From the NCBI RefSeq assembly GCF_003060825.1, contig NZ_CP028922.1, positions 3,682,001 to 3,746,000 on the forward strand: a DNA stretch of 64,000 nt, read 5' to 3'. Under the pieces are notes generated by a model. The model did not search any database, was not told the DNA's origin, and saw only the letters and a program-made list of their open reading frames with translations. This DNA comes from Paenibacillus sp. CAA11. GTDB lineage: Bacteria; Bacillota; Bacilli; Paenibacillales; Paenibacillaceae. The position numbers and the translations under genes were made by a program. This document shows, in pieces, positions 36,046 to 45,112 of the stretch (position 1 is its first letter; each line of letters starts with the position of its first letter).

Positions 36046-36108
36046 GGCAGCACGATCCCGGGCCATTCTAGGCCCGGTGCCGGTACAACCCTAAGCTCCC
36101 GTGCTGCC
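36046..36108. repeat. nested inverted repeat downstream of the 121-residue gene
   Basis: GGCAGCACG (36046-36054) pairs with CGTGCTGCC (36100-36108). Inside, CCGGGCC (36058-36064) pairs with GGCCCGG (36071-36077). No T run follows on either strand. It may be a factor-dependent terminator of the minus-strand gene at 36122, or a structured transcript end. Confidence 0.5.
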
Positions 36109-36121
36109 AAGAACTCTAGTC

Positions 36122-36487
36122 TTAAGCTCCGCCTTTGGGCAGCATCTGCTCAAGCTTCTCAGATATGTTGCCGTAAGACAGAAGGCTCTGTCTAAAGTTC
36201 TCACGCTGCACTTCCCCGCCAGCTTCCGGCCAGGTTGCAGCCCCGAAATCTTCCTCGGCAATCTCCTCGTAGGCATTGTTCAAATTTTCATTGTACCAGT
36301 CAATTTGAGGATCGATTTTGGTACTGTACATATGAACGATTTCATAATCGCCTGTTTGCTTGGCTCTGGCTACATACACCAGCAAGTCCTCGCTTCCCGC
36401 ATCGTCCGAAGACACCTCAATCTCGGCGCAGCGAAGACCTGCCAAATCGGTCAATCTGCGAAATTCTGCTTTGCTGATGTTATACAT
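36122..36487 (-). CDS. hypothetical 121-residue protein
   Basis: A soluble, acidic protein. It starts MYNISKAEFRRLTDLAGLRC and contains DYEIVHMYSTKIDPQIDWYN and a final amphipathic segment SYGNISEKLEQML. The start has an AAGGGTG site. I do not recognise the family. It stands alone, facing away from the asparagine synthetase gene, between a sugar locus and a housekeeping block. Confidence 0.65.
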   Translation of the reverse strand: MYNISKAEFRRLTDLAGLRCAEIEVSSDDAGSEDLLVYVARAKQTGDYEIVHMYSTKIDPQIDWYNENLNNAYEEIAEEDFGAATWPEAGGEVQRENFRQSLLSYGNISEKLEQMLPKGGA

Positions 36488-36589
36488 AACTTTTATGCAC
36501 CCTTTCCCTGCTCCTTATTAAATAGGCAGCGAATGCACCTTGCGCTGATCCTATTGTACGTTTTATAGTTTTCCGCCCCGGACAAACAT

Positions 36590-36612
36590 TTTATGCCTCC
36601 ATTCGGCATAAA
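36590..36612. repeat. perfect 8-bp hairpin upstream of asnB
   Basis: TTTATGCC (36590-36597) pairs with GGCATAAA (36605-36612) around a seven-base loop, about 70 bp before the asnB start. Position suits an operator or a 5'-UTR element; nothing more can be said. Confidence 0.4.
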
Positions 36613-36680
36613 GTGTTAATACTTTACGGCGAGGCAACCCAAAGTGGGGGAACCTTTTGGAGAGAGGATGAATAACAGAA

Positions 36681-38525
36681 ATGTGCGGAATAACAGGATT
36701 TATAGAATGGGAACGGGATCTGACTCAAGATTCCGAGCTCTTGCTGAATATGACGGAAACCTTATCCAAGCGAGGTCCTGATGCCCAAGGCACCTGGATC
36801 TCAAATCCCTGCGCTTTCGGTCATCGGCGCCTCAGTGTCATGGACCCCGAGAACGGAGCCCAGCCCATGGTGGCCCATGAGGACGAGCTGGTCTTCACTG
36901 TCGTATATAATGGTGAAATTTACAATGCACCTGAACTGCGGCGGGAGCTTCAGCGCCTTGGACGAACATTTCGGACACAATGCGATACAGAAGTTCTGCT
37001 GCAAGCTTATATTGAATGGGGACCTGGCTGTGTCGACCGCCTGAACGGAATTTTCGCCTTCGCTGTTTGGGACAGTGCGAAGAACCATGTCTTTTTTGCC
37101 CGGGATCGGCTTGGGGTAAAGCCCCTGTTCTATAGTGAGCAAACTGGCCTCCTCATCTTCGGTTCTGAGCCCAAAGCTATTCTTCAGCATCCTAAGGTTG
37201 AAGCTGTCGTAGATGCGGAAGGGCTGGCCGAAGTTTTCGCCGTGGGTCCGGCAAGAACACCGGGGCATGGAGTATTCAAGCAGCTGAAGGAGCTGCGGCC
37301 AGGACACTGCATGATTTACAGCCGGGATGGTCTCCGCATCTATCCTTATTGGAAGCTGGAAAGCAAGCCTCATGAGGAGAGTGTAGAGGAGACTGCAGCC
37401 CGCCTTCGCGAGCTTCTTACCGATACGGTGGAGCGGCAGCTCATATCCGATGTCCCCGTCTGCACTCTGCTGTCCGGCGGACTGGATTCAAGTGCCCTCA
37501 CGTCTCTTGCGGTTCAATATTATAACCGGACCGGACAGGGCAAGGTGCATACCTATTCCGTAGATTATGTGGGAAATGACCAGCATTTTAAGGAGCATAG
37601 CTTTCAGCCGGGGGCGGATGGTCCCTGGATCGCACGCATGGTAGAAGAGCTGGGAACTAAGCATCATTACGTCCAAGTGGATACGGAGGTCTTGGTTAAA
37701 GCGCTCGATGACTCGACCCGTGCCCGTGATCTCCCGGGGATGGCAGATGTTGACGCGTCTTTGCTGCTTTTTTGCGAAGAGATTAAGCGGGGAGCTACCG
37801 TAGCCATCTCAGGGGAAGCCGCTGACGAGATCTTTGGCGGATACCCTTGGTTTCACAGAGATGAACTGAGAAATGCCGGAACTTTCCCGTGGTCAGTAGC
37901 GACAGACCTTCGGGCCAGCTGGCTTTCTGCCGAGACCAGAGAATGGATTCGTCCGCTGGAGTATGTTAACAGGCGCTATGAAGAAGCTTTAGCCGAGGTT
38001 CCCGCGCTGGACGGAGAAGATGAGGAAGCGGCCAAGATGCGGATTCTGTCTTATCTTAATATCACCCGGTTTATGCCGACCCTGCTTGATCGCAAAGACC
38101 GGATGAGTATGGCCGCAGGCCTGGAGGTTCGGGTTCCCTACTGCGATCACCGCCTTGTTGAATATGTCTGGAATATCCCTTGGGACGTTAAAACGACTGG
38201 CGGCCGCGAGAAGGGCATTCTCCGCAAAGCGTTGGAAGGCGTGCTGCCAGATGATGTCTTGTACCGCAAGAAGAGCCCTTATCCTAAGACACACCACCCG
38301 GCTTATCTGGAAGCCGTAAGAATTCAGGCTCTTGCCGTGCTCGATGACAGTTCTTCTCCGATCCTCCCGTTCATCGATGCCGATAAAATCCGTGAGCTTG
38401 CCGGAAGCCCAGAAGCCTCCTCCAACCTGCCCTGGTTCGGGCAGCTGATGTCCGGCCCGCAGCTGTTCGCTTATATCGCTCAAGTTAATTACTGGCTCAA
38501 GAATTACCGGATTTCTATCCGCTAA
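36681..38525 (+). CDS. asnB: glutamine-hydrolysing asparagine synthetase
   Basis: A 614-residue enzyme making asparagine from aspartate, ATP and glutamine. After the initiator, Cys2 (MCGITGF) is the glutaminase nucleophile; the N-terminal domain also shows GHRRLSVMDPENGAQPM and YNGEIYNAPELR. The synthetase domain carries the ATP-pyrophosphatase loop LLSGGLDSSALTSL near residue 263, and GEAADEIFGGYPW and LDRKDRMSMAAGLEVRVPYC. The length fits the AsnO/AsnB group of Bacillales. ATG 36681 has GGAGAGAGG upstream. Single gene with terminator. Confidence 0.93.
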   Translation: MCGITGFIEWERDLTQDSELLLNMTETLSKRGPDAQGTWISNPCAFGHRRLSVMDPENGAQPMVAHEDELVFTVVYNGEIYNAPELRRELQRLGRTFRTQCDTEVLLQAYIEWGPGCVDRLNGIFAFAVWDSAKNHVFFARDRLGVKPLFYSEQTGLLIFGSEPKAILQHPKVEAVVDAEGLAEVFAVGPARTPGHGVFKQLKELRPGHCMIYSRDGLRIYPYWKLESKPHEESVEETAARLRELLTDTVERQLISDVPVCTLLSGGLDSSALTSLAVQYYNRTGQGKVHTYSVDYVGNDQHFKEHSFQPGADGPWIARMVEELGTKHHYVQVDTEVLVKALDDSTRARDLPGMADVDASLLLFCEEIKRGATVAISGEAADEIFGGYPWFHRDELRNAGTFPWSVATDLRASWLSAETREWIRPLEYVNRRYEEALAEVPALDGEDEEAAKMRILSYLNITRFMPTLLDRKDRMSMAAGLEVRVPYCDHRLVEYVWNIPWDVKTTGGREKGILRKALEGVLPDDVLYRKKSPYPKTHHPAYLEAVRIQALAVLDDSSSPILPFIDADKIRELAGSPEASSNLPWFGQLMSGPQLFAYIAQVNYWLKNYRISIR

Positions 38526-38533
38526 TTGCAAAT

Positions 38534-38565
38534 AGAGCGGCTCCCCCATACGGGGATGCCGCTCT
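38534..38565. terminator. convergent terminator of asnB and rdgB
   Basis: AGAGCGGC pairs with GCCGCTCT, with an inner TCCCC/GGGGA stem, between two convergent genes. Confidence 0.8.
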
Positions 38566-38571
38566 AAATCT

Positions 38572-39195
38572 TTACAACGTTCTAAGCTGTTCCTTCAGGC
38601 GTTCCAGCGCCCGGCCGCGATGGCTGATAGCCTGCTTCTCCTCTAGGGTTAGCTCTGCCATCGTCTTGCCGAATTCCGGAATGTAGAACAGCGGATCATA
38701 GCCAAATCCGCCACACCCGGACGGTTCTGAGGTAATCCAGCCTTCTACTTCTCCCGTAGCTTCCGTAAACTGCCCTGTGGCCGGGTCATAGTAAGCCAGA
38801 TGACAGACAAAGCGGGCCGAGCTTAACAGAGGCTGCTCCGTATCCTCTCCCTCGGACAGCTCCTCCAGCTTCCACAGCAACTTCTCGTTGTTGTCTTGAT
38901 CGGAAGCCCCTTCTCCTGCATACCGTGCTGAATAGACACCAGGAGCTCCATCCAGCCGGTCTACACAAAGCCCGGAATCATCGGCAAGCACAGGAACCCC
39001 TAAGGCATCCCCCACTTCCTTTGCCTTCTTGCGGGCATTCTCTGCAAAGGTGGTTCCATCCTCAACCACATCCGGTGCTTCTGGATAATCATGCAGACTC
39101 TTTACCGCCCGGCCGAGAAATTCCAGGGCATGTGCAAATTCTCGGGCCTTGCCCTTATTCCGCGTCGCAATGATTATATTGGAATCCTGTGTCAT
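38572..39195 (-). CDS. rdgB: XTP/dITP diphosphatase (RdgB/HAM1 family)
   Basis: A 207-residue nucleotide-pool sanitising enzyme that hydrolyses dITP, XTP and ITP. ATG 39195 follows an AGAGG site; it lies directly after the rph stop. Motifs are IIIATRNKGKAREFAHAL (the SxNxxK-like substrate site), VLADDSGLCVDRLDGAPGVY and FGYDPLFYIPEFGKTMAELT, ending in ISHRGRALERL. In Bacillus subtilis the homologue YsnA also follows gerM and rph, so gene order is conserved. Confidence 0.93.
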   Translation of the reverse strand: MTQDSNIIIATRNKGKAREFAHALEFLGRAVKSLHDYPEAPDVVEDGTTFAENARKKAKEVGDALGVPVLADDSGLCVDRLDGAPGVYSARYAGEGASDQDNNEKLLWKLEELSEGEDTEQPLLSSARFVCHLAYYDPATGQFTEATGEVEGWITSEPSGCGGFGYDPLFYIPEFGKTMAELTLEEKQAISHRGRALERLKEQLRTL

Positions 39196-39196
39196 T

Positions 39197-39949
39197 TTAT
39201 GACCTCTCCGCCTGGCTTCCAATTTTGTCAGCAATACTGCCCAGCGCCTCACGCTGCTGGAGAATCATCTCGCGAATCCCTTTCTCAGCTAGCTCAAGCA
39301 TTCCATTCAGCTCTTCTCTGGAAAATGGATTCTCTTCTCCGGTACCCTGTACCTCAACGAATTTACCCTCTCCGGTCATCACCACATTCATATCTACCTT
39401 GGCCTTAGAGTCTTCCTCATAATTGAGGTCAAGCAAGAGCGCCTCACCTACGACTCCAACGCTAACAGAAGCCAAATAATCGTTAATTGGGAACGTCGGG
39501 AGGTTGTGTTTCTGGGCCAGCTTATTCATAGCTATAGCCATCGCGACAAAAGCTCCGGTAATCGAGGTCGTCCGGGTACCTCCATCGGCCTGAAGCACAT
39601 CACAATCAATTAAGACGCTGCGCTCTCCCATGGCCTGAAGATTTACAACAGAACGCAGAGCCCGGCCAATCAGCCGCTGAATCTCCATCGTTCTGCCAGT
39701 CAGCTTGCCCCGAGCAGCCTCCCGCTGGTTACGCGTCTGGGTGGCACGGGGAAGCATCGAATATTCAGCGGTTACCCAGCCTTTCCCCTGCCCCTTCATG
39801 AAGGGTGGGACCTTCTCTTCTATAGTAGCCGTACACAGTACCTTCGTATCTCCTGCTTCAATGTACACGGAGCCCTCTGCATACTTATTAACCTGGACCT
39901 TGAAATTCATCGGCCTGCGTTGATCGACGCTGCGCCCGTCTATTCTCAT
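39197..39949 (-). CDS. rph: ribonuclease PH
   Basis: A 250-residue phosphorolytic exoribonuclease that trims the 3' ends of tRNA precursors. It starts [20 protein letters not shown]; the RNase PH signatures are [34 protein letters not shown] and [15 protein letters not shown]. It acts as a hexamer in the cytoplasm. It is followed by rdgB with one base between. Confidence 0.95.
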   Translation of the reverse strand: MRIDGRSVDQRRPMNFKVQVNKYAEGSVYIEAGDTKVLCTATIEEKVPPFMKGQGKGWVTAEYSMLPRATQTRNQREAARGKLTGRTMEIQRLIGRALRSVVNLQAMGERSVLIDCDVLQADGGTRTTSITGAFVAMAIAMNKLAQKHNLPTFPINDYLASVSVGVVGEALLLDLNYEEDSKAKVDMNVVMTGEGKFVEVQGTGEENPFSREELNGMLELAEKGIREMILQQREALGSIADKIGSQAERS

Positions 39950-40063
39950 TCTTGTCTGCCTCCTACATCTTATCCTGTCATTAGACTTCCCCTATTTTAC
40001 CAAAGTGACAGCCTAAAAGCATCTTCCTAGTTCTGACTTAAGGCTGCGCCGGAAAATGCTCAC

Positions 40064-40095
40064 AAAAAAGGAGACCCGCCTATGCGGTCCCCTCC
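40064..40095 (-). terminator. terminator of gerM
   Basis: On the minus strand GGAGGGGACCGC pairs with GCGGGTCTCC around an ATAG loop and is followed by TTTTTT. It separates gerM from rph. Confidence 0.85.
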
Positions 40096-40104
40096 TAGCA
40101 GCCA

Positions 40105-41160
40105 TTATACAGGGAGATTGTTGATCACAGCTGGCTTCGATACCGGATCACTATAACGCTGATTATCGCTGCCGATCACCTCTTCGCTGCCGTTCAGCTG
40201 AATCCTAACTTTGCTTCCCTTGGCGTTTTCTGTTACGGTCAGTACAACGGATTGCAGCATTTGGGCCGGAAGCTTGTCTCCGTTCTCAAACATCTCGTCC
40301 TTGAGAGATACGGTAACGACACCCTCTTTGGACGTCTTAACCGATTCCAGCTTGGCTCCGGTCGTCAGAACCTCTTCCAGGCCATTTTCGCCAAGAGGAC
40401 CGCGAAGCAGCTCACCAAGCGCGGCTTGAACCGGATCTCCTCCCGCAGGTACCAGCCGCGTGACTGGCACGAAGTAAGGATCACCGCTCGATGAGGTAGC
40501 TGTAAAATACAAAGTCACCGGCCGGGTCTGAGCTAGGCTGACGTTCTGATCCAGCTCCAGATTAATGCCTGCCGACCGGTTGAGTGGATGGGCCAACGGA
40601 GTATGATCTACCGGCATTTCGTTAAGTCTCTGGCCTTCAACCCAAATCTCCACGTTCTGAACCTGGGGATCACTGGTTAAAGTCCAAGTGATGGCCTCTA
40701 TTATTTTACGTTCATCTTTGGCTTCATAACCTGCAAATGGCTTGGTAAATTCAACCACAGCAAGCTTCTCATCCTCTTTAACCGTAAGCGACTGTACCTC
40801 CGTTCCCTCCGGGAGTACGGCGGTAAAGCCGGCCGGAAGCTTGGTCTGATACGGTCCGTTCTTAACCAGTGCTTGCAGAGCCAAAGTACGCTTATCTTTC
40901 TGACTGGAAGACAGCGGAATCGCTACAGGGACAAGCAACCCTTGTCCATTACTGACATAAACTGTCGTAAGCGTCTCATCCTTGGCGGAGAGCTCCAGAT
41001 GAACCTGATCCTCCAACCCGCTGAGCATCTGCGCTTCCACATCTGCCGGAGGCGGGTCAATCTGGGCAGACGGACTTGCGCCGGGAAAGCTGCACCCTGA
41101 CAGCAGGAGCGCCAGAATTCCAGCAGTCGCAGCAGGGCGCAGGTAGGGTAATACTTTCAT
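40105..41160 (-). CDS. gerM: GerM-like lipoprotein with two GerMN domains
   Basis: A 351-residue lipoprotein; ATG 41160 has an AGGGAGGA site, the frame upstream does not. Lipobox LLSGC. Two GerMN domains follow: the first with TTVYVSNGQGLLVPVAIPLS and LPEGTEVQSLTVKEDEKLAV, the second with PVTLYFTATSSSGDPYFVPV and TGAKLESVKTSKEGVVTVSL. In Bacillus, GerM is a sporulation and germination protein acting at the sporulation septum and forespore envelope. The gerM-rph-rdgB order is conserved with Bacillus, although a terminator separates gerM from rph here. Confidence 0.85.
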   Translation of the reverse strand: MKVLPYLRPAATAGILALLLSGCSFPGASPSAQIDPPPADVEAQMLSGLEDQVHLELSAKDETLTTVYVSNGQGLLVPVAIPLSSSQKDKRTLALQALVKNGPYQTKLPAGFTAVLPEGTEVQSLTVKEDEKLAVVEFTKPFAGYEAKDERKIIEAITWTLTSDPQVQNVEIWVEGQRLNEMPVDHTPLAHPLNRSAGINLELDQNVSLAQTRPVTLYFTATSSSGDPYFVPVTRLVPAGGDPVQAALGELLRGPLGENGLEEVLTTGAKLESVKTSKEGVVTVSLKDEMFENGDKLPAQMLQSVVLTVTENAKGSKVRIQLNGSEEVIGSDNQRYSDPVSKPAVINNLPV

Positions 41161-41300
41161 AAGCAGGGTCCTCCCTAACATTTTTCTATGGTTTGTACTA
41201 CTATGTATACGAGCTCCCTCCCGGAAAAATAACTACGATTTGCGGGAAGTGGACACACTGCAATTATCTGTTCTTCACAATTGACGACGAGGTGATGAAG

Positions 41301-41855
41301 ATGGAACAGGCGAAACAGCCATACAGTCTGAACAGTAAGAAGGTGGCGGACGCTACTCGGAGCTGGCTGCACAAGCGCGGCATCAAGATCGAAGAAATTG
41401 CCGAGCTCGTCATGCTCCTGCAGCAGAAGTATTACCCGGAGCTGACCATGGAGGAGTGCATCCACAATGTGGAGCAGGTTCTGACCAAACGCGAGGTGCA
41501 AAATGCAGTGCTGACCGGCATTCAGCTGGACCTGATGGCCGAACAGGGTCAGCTGATCCCCGAGCTGCAGGACATGATTGAACATGATGAAGGATTGTAC
41601 GGCGTTGATGAAATACTAGCCTTCTCGATCGTGAATGTCTACGGCAGTATCGGATTCACCAATTACGGCTATATCGACAAGCTAAAGCCGGGGGTACTGG
41701 AACGGCTGAACGATAAAAGCCTTGGTCCAATCAACACCTTCCTCGATGACATTGTCGGGGCAGTCGCTGCCTCTGCAAGCAGCCGGATTGCCCACCGCAA
41801 ACAGGCGGAGCGGGAGAAGGCGCGCGGAGAAGATACGCTGGACGCGGAGAGATAG
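41301..41855 (+). CDS. phosphatidylglycerophosphatase A family protein (YutG-like)
   Basis: A 184-residue protein; ATG 41301 sits at the right distance from GAGGTGAT, which itself contains the earlier in-frame ATG. The family motif appears as VDEILAFSIVNVYGSIGFTN and GYIDKLKPGVLERLN, with FLDDIVGAVAASASSRIAHR near the end. Unlike the classical membrane PgpA, members of this group lack clear transmembrane helices, and their enzymatic role is not firmly shown. Single gene, divergent from gerM. Confidence 0.8.
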   Translation: MEQAKQPYSLNSKKVADATRSWLHKRGIKIEEIAELVMLLQQKYYPELTMEECIHNVEQVLTKREVQNAVLTGIQLDLMAEQGQLIPELQDMIEHDEGLYGVDEILAFSIVNVYGSIGFTNYGYIDKLKPGVLERLNDKSLGPINTFLDDIVGAVAASASSRIAHRKQAEREKARGEDTLDAER

Positions 41856-41918
41856 CCAAGCTTCCAGATCCCAAAATCCTGTGAAATTTAGAGTTCAATT
41901 GTCATATGAGCCATAAGC

Positions 41919-41963
41919 AAGGGCTGTCCTAATCAGTATCCCCTACTGAGAAGAACAGCCCTT
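41919..41963. terminator. convergent terminator
   Basis: AAGGGCTGT pairs with ACAGCCCTT, with an inner TCAGTA/TACTGA stem, between the YutG-like gene and the convergent MBL hydrolase gene. Confidence 0.75.
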
Positions 41964-41993
41964 AATTCTTAGCCTATAGCGCTTACCCCATTT

Positions 41994-42986
41994 TCAATCC
42001 GCTAGTCTATAACGCAAGACGTCCCCTCGTCCCCAATCTTGGCTAACCCGTTCCCGATGCTCCAGCTCCACCAGATGAGCCAGCACCTCGGACATGGCAA
42101 AGCGGAGCTGATGCAGCGTAAGCTTGCTGCCAAAGAGAAGCAGGTGAAGCTCGTAAGCCGTGAGCGGACCCCCTGCCAGAAGTCCGATGAGGCGGTTAAG
42201 CCGGTCCTCGTGATGCTGGAGCAGTGCGGCAATTCGTTCCTTGTAATGGGTGAACGGATGCCGGTGGCCGGGATACGCTCTGGTTACCATGAGCGGCTCA
42301 ATCTTCTTTAGCCCCGCTAGGAATGAACGAAGCGGTGCAGGATCTCCGCCCGGAAGATAGCTGATATTCGGGGAAATCTGGGGCAGCACAGCATCCCCGC
42401 AGAGCAGACTGCCGGAAGCCGGATCATAGAAGGACAAATGTCCGGAGGCATGTCCTCCGGTTTCGTAAGGAATCCAGCTGCGGCCGCCCATTTCAAAGCC
42501 TTCACCTTCCGCAATATAGCTGACTTGCGGGGCAGGGTGCACTTCAGAGAAGAACCCTTCCAGATGCCGAAGCATCGGCAGCATCAATTCGTCGGGCAGC
42601 CCATGTCTGCGGTACAACAAAGGCAGCTCATCGTTCATCCGGGAATTCTTCCCCCACATGAGTTCTGCTTCCTGCTGACACCTGCGGGACATCCGGACGG
42701 CTGCGCCCGTGCGCTGCTGCATCCAGCCGGCCAGCCCGTAATGATCCGGGTGGTGGTGAGTCACCACAATGGATGAGATCTGCTGAGGAACGATCTGGAG
42801 GGCACGGCATACCTCCCTCCATTCCGCTTCTATCTGTGGTGAGCGGGGTCCTGGATCTACAAGGGTGATCCGGCCATCCTCCCCATAGAGCAGATAGCTG
42901 TTCACCCAGCGCAGCGGTGAAGAGAGCGAAATTCGCACCTGTACCAGCTTCCCGTCCTCCCAGTTTACCCATTCCGGCAGTATCAT
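41994..42986 (-). CDS. metallo-beta-lactamase-fold hydrolase
   Basis: A 330-residue hydrolase. The metal motif is VVTHHHPDHYGLAGWMQ (HxHxDH form), with further ligands in YETGGHASGHLSFYDP and SGSLLCGDAVLP, and a late histidine in YPGHRHPFTHY. The C-terminal 80 residues (LIGLLAGGPLTAYELHLLLF) look like a winged helix. Substrate unknown; relatives include glyoxalase-II-like and nuclease-like enzymes. The start overlaps the stop of the methyltransferase by four bases (ATGA), so translation is coupled. Confidence 0.88.
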   Translation of the reverse strand: MILPEWVNWEDGKLVQVRISLSSPLRWVNSYLLYGEDGRITLVDPGPRSPQIEAEWREVCRALQIVPQQISSIVVTHHHPDHYGLAGWMQQRTGAAVRMSRRCQQEAELMWGKNSRMNDELPLLYRRHGLPDELMLPMLRHLEGFFSEVHPAPQVSYIAEGEGFEMGGRSWIPYETGGHASGHLSFYDPASGSLLCGDAVLPQISPNISYLPGGDPAPLRSFLAGLKKIEPLMVTRAYPGHRHPFTHYKERIAALLQHHEDRLNRLIGLLAGGPLTAYELHLLLFGSKLTLHQLRFAMSEVLAHLVELEHRERVSQDWGRGDVLRYRLAD

Positions 42987-43723
42987 TTGCGAAAGCCTAC
43001 CATGATCATACGCGGTGAGCTCTCCGGATCATAGCTCTCCTCGTTATAATTGCCATGGATGGCCTCCAGGGTCAATCCAGCCTCCGCAAGCATCTGTTCG
43101 AAGCGTTCCCGGGGGTACAGCTTAATCCGCTCCAGATAGTGTCTCGGCTCTCCCGGCTCCCCTTCTGCAGCCGTAATTTCAATCCGCTTCTTCACATACC
43201 CATCCTCGATGCTGCGCTTCTCACGAATTCTCTGTCCCTCGTCGATCCGTTCTGAGCTGGGTACAAGCCGGGCTATGGTATAAGCCGGGTTTAAGAAGTC
43301 TATAATAAATTTCCCGCCTGGCTTAAGAACTCGGTATATTTCCCGCAGCACCTGGACATGTTCTTCGTCCCGCTCGAAATAGCCGAATGAAGTGAACAGA
43401 TTCACCACGGCGTCAAAAGGCCCGTCGAATGGAAGCTTCCGCATGTCCGATTTCAGCCATCTCACAAGTCCCTTCGGGTCATTCTCCCGCGCTTCCCGAA
43501 GCAGGACGTCAGAGAGATCGACGCCGGTCACCTCAAAGCCCGCCTCATGCAGTGCCATGGAATGCCGCCCCATGCCACAACACAGATCGAGCACTTTCGA
43601 GCCCTCTGGCAATCCGAGCCAACCGATCATTTGATGAACCTCCCGCTTGGCGCCCTGTACATCACGATGTTTATATACCAGCAGGTAATCTTCTCCAAAG
43701 CTTTGTTCATACCATTCAGCCAT
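42983..43723 (-). CDS. class I SAM-dependent methyltransferase
   Basis: A 246-residue enzyme from ATG 43723 (site GAGAGGGACGG); the longer frame upstream overlaps a terminator. Motif I VLDLCCGMGRHSMALHEAG, motif II VTGVDLSDVLLREA, and FDAVVNLFTSFGYFERDEEH and VLKPGGKFIIDFLNPAY mark the Rossmann fold. The cysteine pair within motif I is common in this subgroup. Substrate unknown. Co-transcribed and translationally coupled with the MBL hydrolase. Confidence 0.88.
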   Translation of the reverse strand: MAEWYEQSFGEDYLLVYKHRDVQGAKREVHQMIGWLGLPEGSKVLDLCCGMGRHSMALHEAGFEVTGVDLSDVLLREARENDPKGLVRWLKSDMRKLPFDGPFDAVVNLFTSFGYFERDEEHVQVLREIYRVLKPGGKFIIDFLNPAYTIARLVPSSERIDEGQRIREKRSIEDGYVKKRIEITAAEGEPGEPRHYLERIKLYPRERFEQMLAEAGLTLEAIHGNYNEESYDPESSPRMIMVGFRK

Positions 43724-43818
43724 CGTTATCCGTCCCTCTCCTTGTTCTGTCTCTAACCGGAAATCATTACCGTTTATTTTAGCGCTTTTTATTTGATTTT
43801 CAAAGTTTCGAAAAATCA

Positions 43819-43850
43819 AAACAGCCGCCAGGGATGCCTGGCGGCTGTTT
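43819..43850 (-). terminator. terminator of the foldase gene
   Basis: AAACAGCCGCCAGG pairs perfectly with CCTGGCGGCTGTTT; on the minus strand it is followed by TTGATTTTT. Confidence 0.8.
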
Positions 43851-43894
43851 AAGCTGCTTAGAAGACCGCCTAACCTAGCAAAGTAATCTCACGG

Positions 43895-45112
43895 TTACTT
43901 CGCAGGAGCGGCCGCTGCTTTCTCATTCGCTTTATTTTCAAGCGTATTTGTGATCTTGGCTTTCGATTTGAGATCGGCCAGCCAAGTTGTAGCCTTCTCG
44001 GAAACCTTCTGAGTTACGATCATATCTTTGATCTCAGCTTTCTTCTCTTCAAGTGTAGCTGTATGTGCTTGCTTGTAATCGGTCATTTTAAGAACCTGGA
44101 AGCCAGCGTCAGACTTAATAGCTCCGCTGATTTCGCCTTTCTTCAGCTTAAATGCGGCCTCATCAAAAGCTGCATCCTGAGTTCCCTTGCTGACATAACC
44201 CAGATCTCCACCCTTGTCCTTAGTTGTTGTATCAATGGATTTCTCTTTTGCCAGCTTGGCAAAGTCCGCTCCGCCCTTAAGCTCCTTGATAATTGCCTCG
44301 GCTTCCGGCTGTGTAGCCACCAGAATGCTGGAGAACTTCGCTTGCTCCGGTGTATTCATAGCTTCCTTGTTTGCCTCAAAATACTGCTTGATCTCATCAT
44401 CCGTCACTGTAACCTTCGGTTCAAGCAGCTTCCGGATTTGAGCTTCTTTCTTCAGCTGCTCATTAAAGTCTTCCTCGCTCATCCCATATTGTGCAAGCAC
44501 CTGACTCAGCGCTTCATCGGAGCCGAATTGCTTCAAATAGAAGTCCTTCTCCTTCTTGATATCAGCGTCCGTAATCTGCAGCTTCTCTTTCTCCATCTCT
44601 TGGCGGACCAGCTCTTCATCAATCATGCCGCTAAGCGTCTGCGTGCCGCCTGCCTCAACCAACTTGTCGTACAGCTTGTCCTTCGTAATATCTTCTCCGT
44701 TAACGGTAGCTACAACCGTCTTGGCATCGCTTTGACCGAACGGATTCTTCACAAGCGAAATGACCAGCAGCACAGCGAGCAGCAGCGAAATGCCGATCCA
44801 TACCTGGCTGCCGCCGCGCTTGGTTGACTCTTCTTCAGCTGCCGGGTGATCTGTGCCCTCCGTGGCAGAAATTGAGGCCAAGGCCTCTCCTTCTGGCACC
44901 AATACTGAAGTGTTCTCCTCAGTTTGGCCTACTTCTTCTGTTTCAGACTTTGGTGCTTCCTGCCCAGACCCAGTAGCGGGTTCATTTACTGCAGATGACG
45001 TATCTGTATTCTCTGTATTCTTTGTAGTTTCTGTAGTTTCGGACTGACTCTCATTCAACGGCTCCGCGGCCTCTGGCTGAGTATCCTGCGGGTCCTTTTT
45101 TTCTTCTGTCAT
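43895..45112 (-). CDS. membrane-anchored PrsA/SurA-like peptidyl-prolyl isomerase
   Basis: A 405-residue protein. Residues 1-100 are an acidic, low-complexity cytoplasmic tail (many E, T, S; TTETTKNTENTDTSS). A single helix VWIGISLLLAVLLVISLVKN (about 106-125) follows, then a SurA-N-like chaperone region (VATVNGEDITKDKLYDKLVE). The parvulin domain (EQAKFSSILVATQPEAEAII; KGGDLGYVSKGTQDAAFDEA; DAGFQVLKMTDY) comes next, and an Ala/Pro-rich end. It should help fold exported proteins outside the membrane. Classical PrsA is a lipoprotein; this one has a signal anchor and an unusually long cytoplasmic tail. Confidence 0.88.
   Translation of the reverse strand: MTEEKKDPQDTQPEAAEPLNESQSETTETTKNTENTDTSSAVNEPATGSGQEAPKSETEEVGQTEENTSVLVPEGEALASISATEGTDHPAAEEESTKRGGSQVWIGISLLLAVLLVISLVKNPFGQSDAKTVVATVNGEDITKDKLYDKLVEAGGTQTLSGMIDEELVRQEMEKEKLQITDADIKKEKDFYLKQFGSDEALSQVLAQYGMSEEDFNEQLKKEAQIRKLLEPKVTVTDDEIKQYFEANKEAMNTPEQAKFSSILVATQPEAEAIIKELKGGADFAKLAKEKSIDTTTKDKGGDLGYVSKGTQDAAFDEAAFKLKKGEISGAIKSDAGFQVLKMTDYKQAHTATLEEKKAEIKDMIVTQKVSEKATTWLADLKSKAKITNTLENKANEKAAAAPAK

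Noticed and set aside
36625..36665. GTGGGGGAACCTTTTGG upstream of asnB, resembling the first stem of the ydaO (cyclic di-AMP) riboswitch
   Set aside because: The remaining conserved parts of that riboswitch are missing before the start codon, and the leader is too short.
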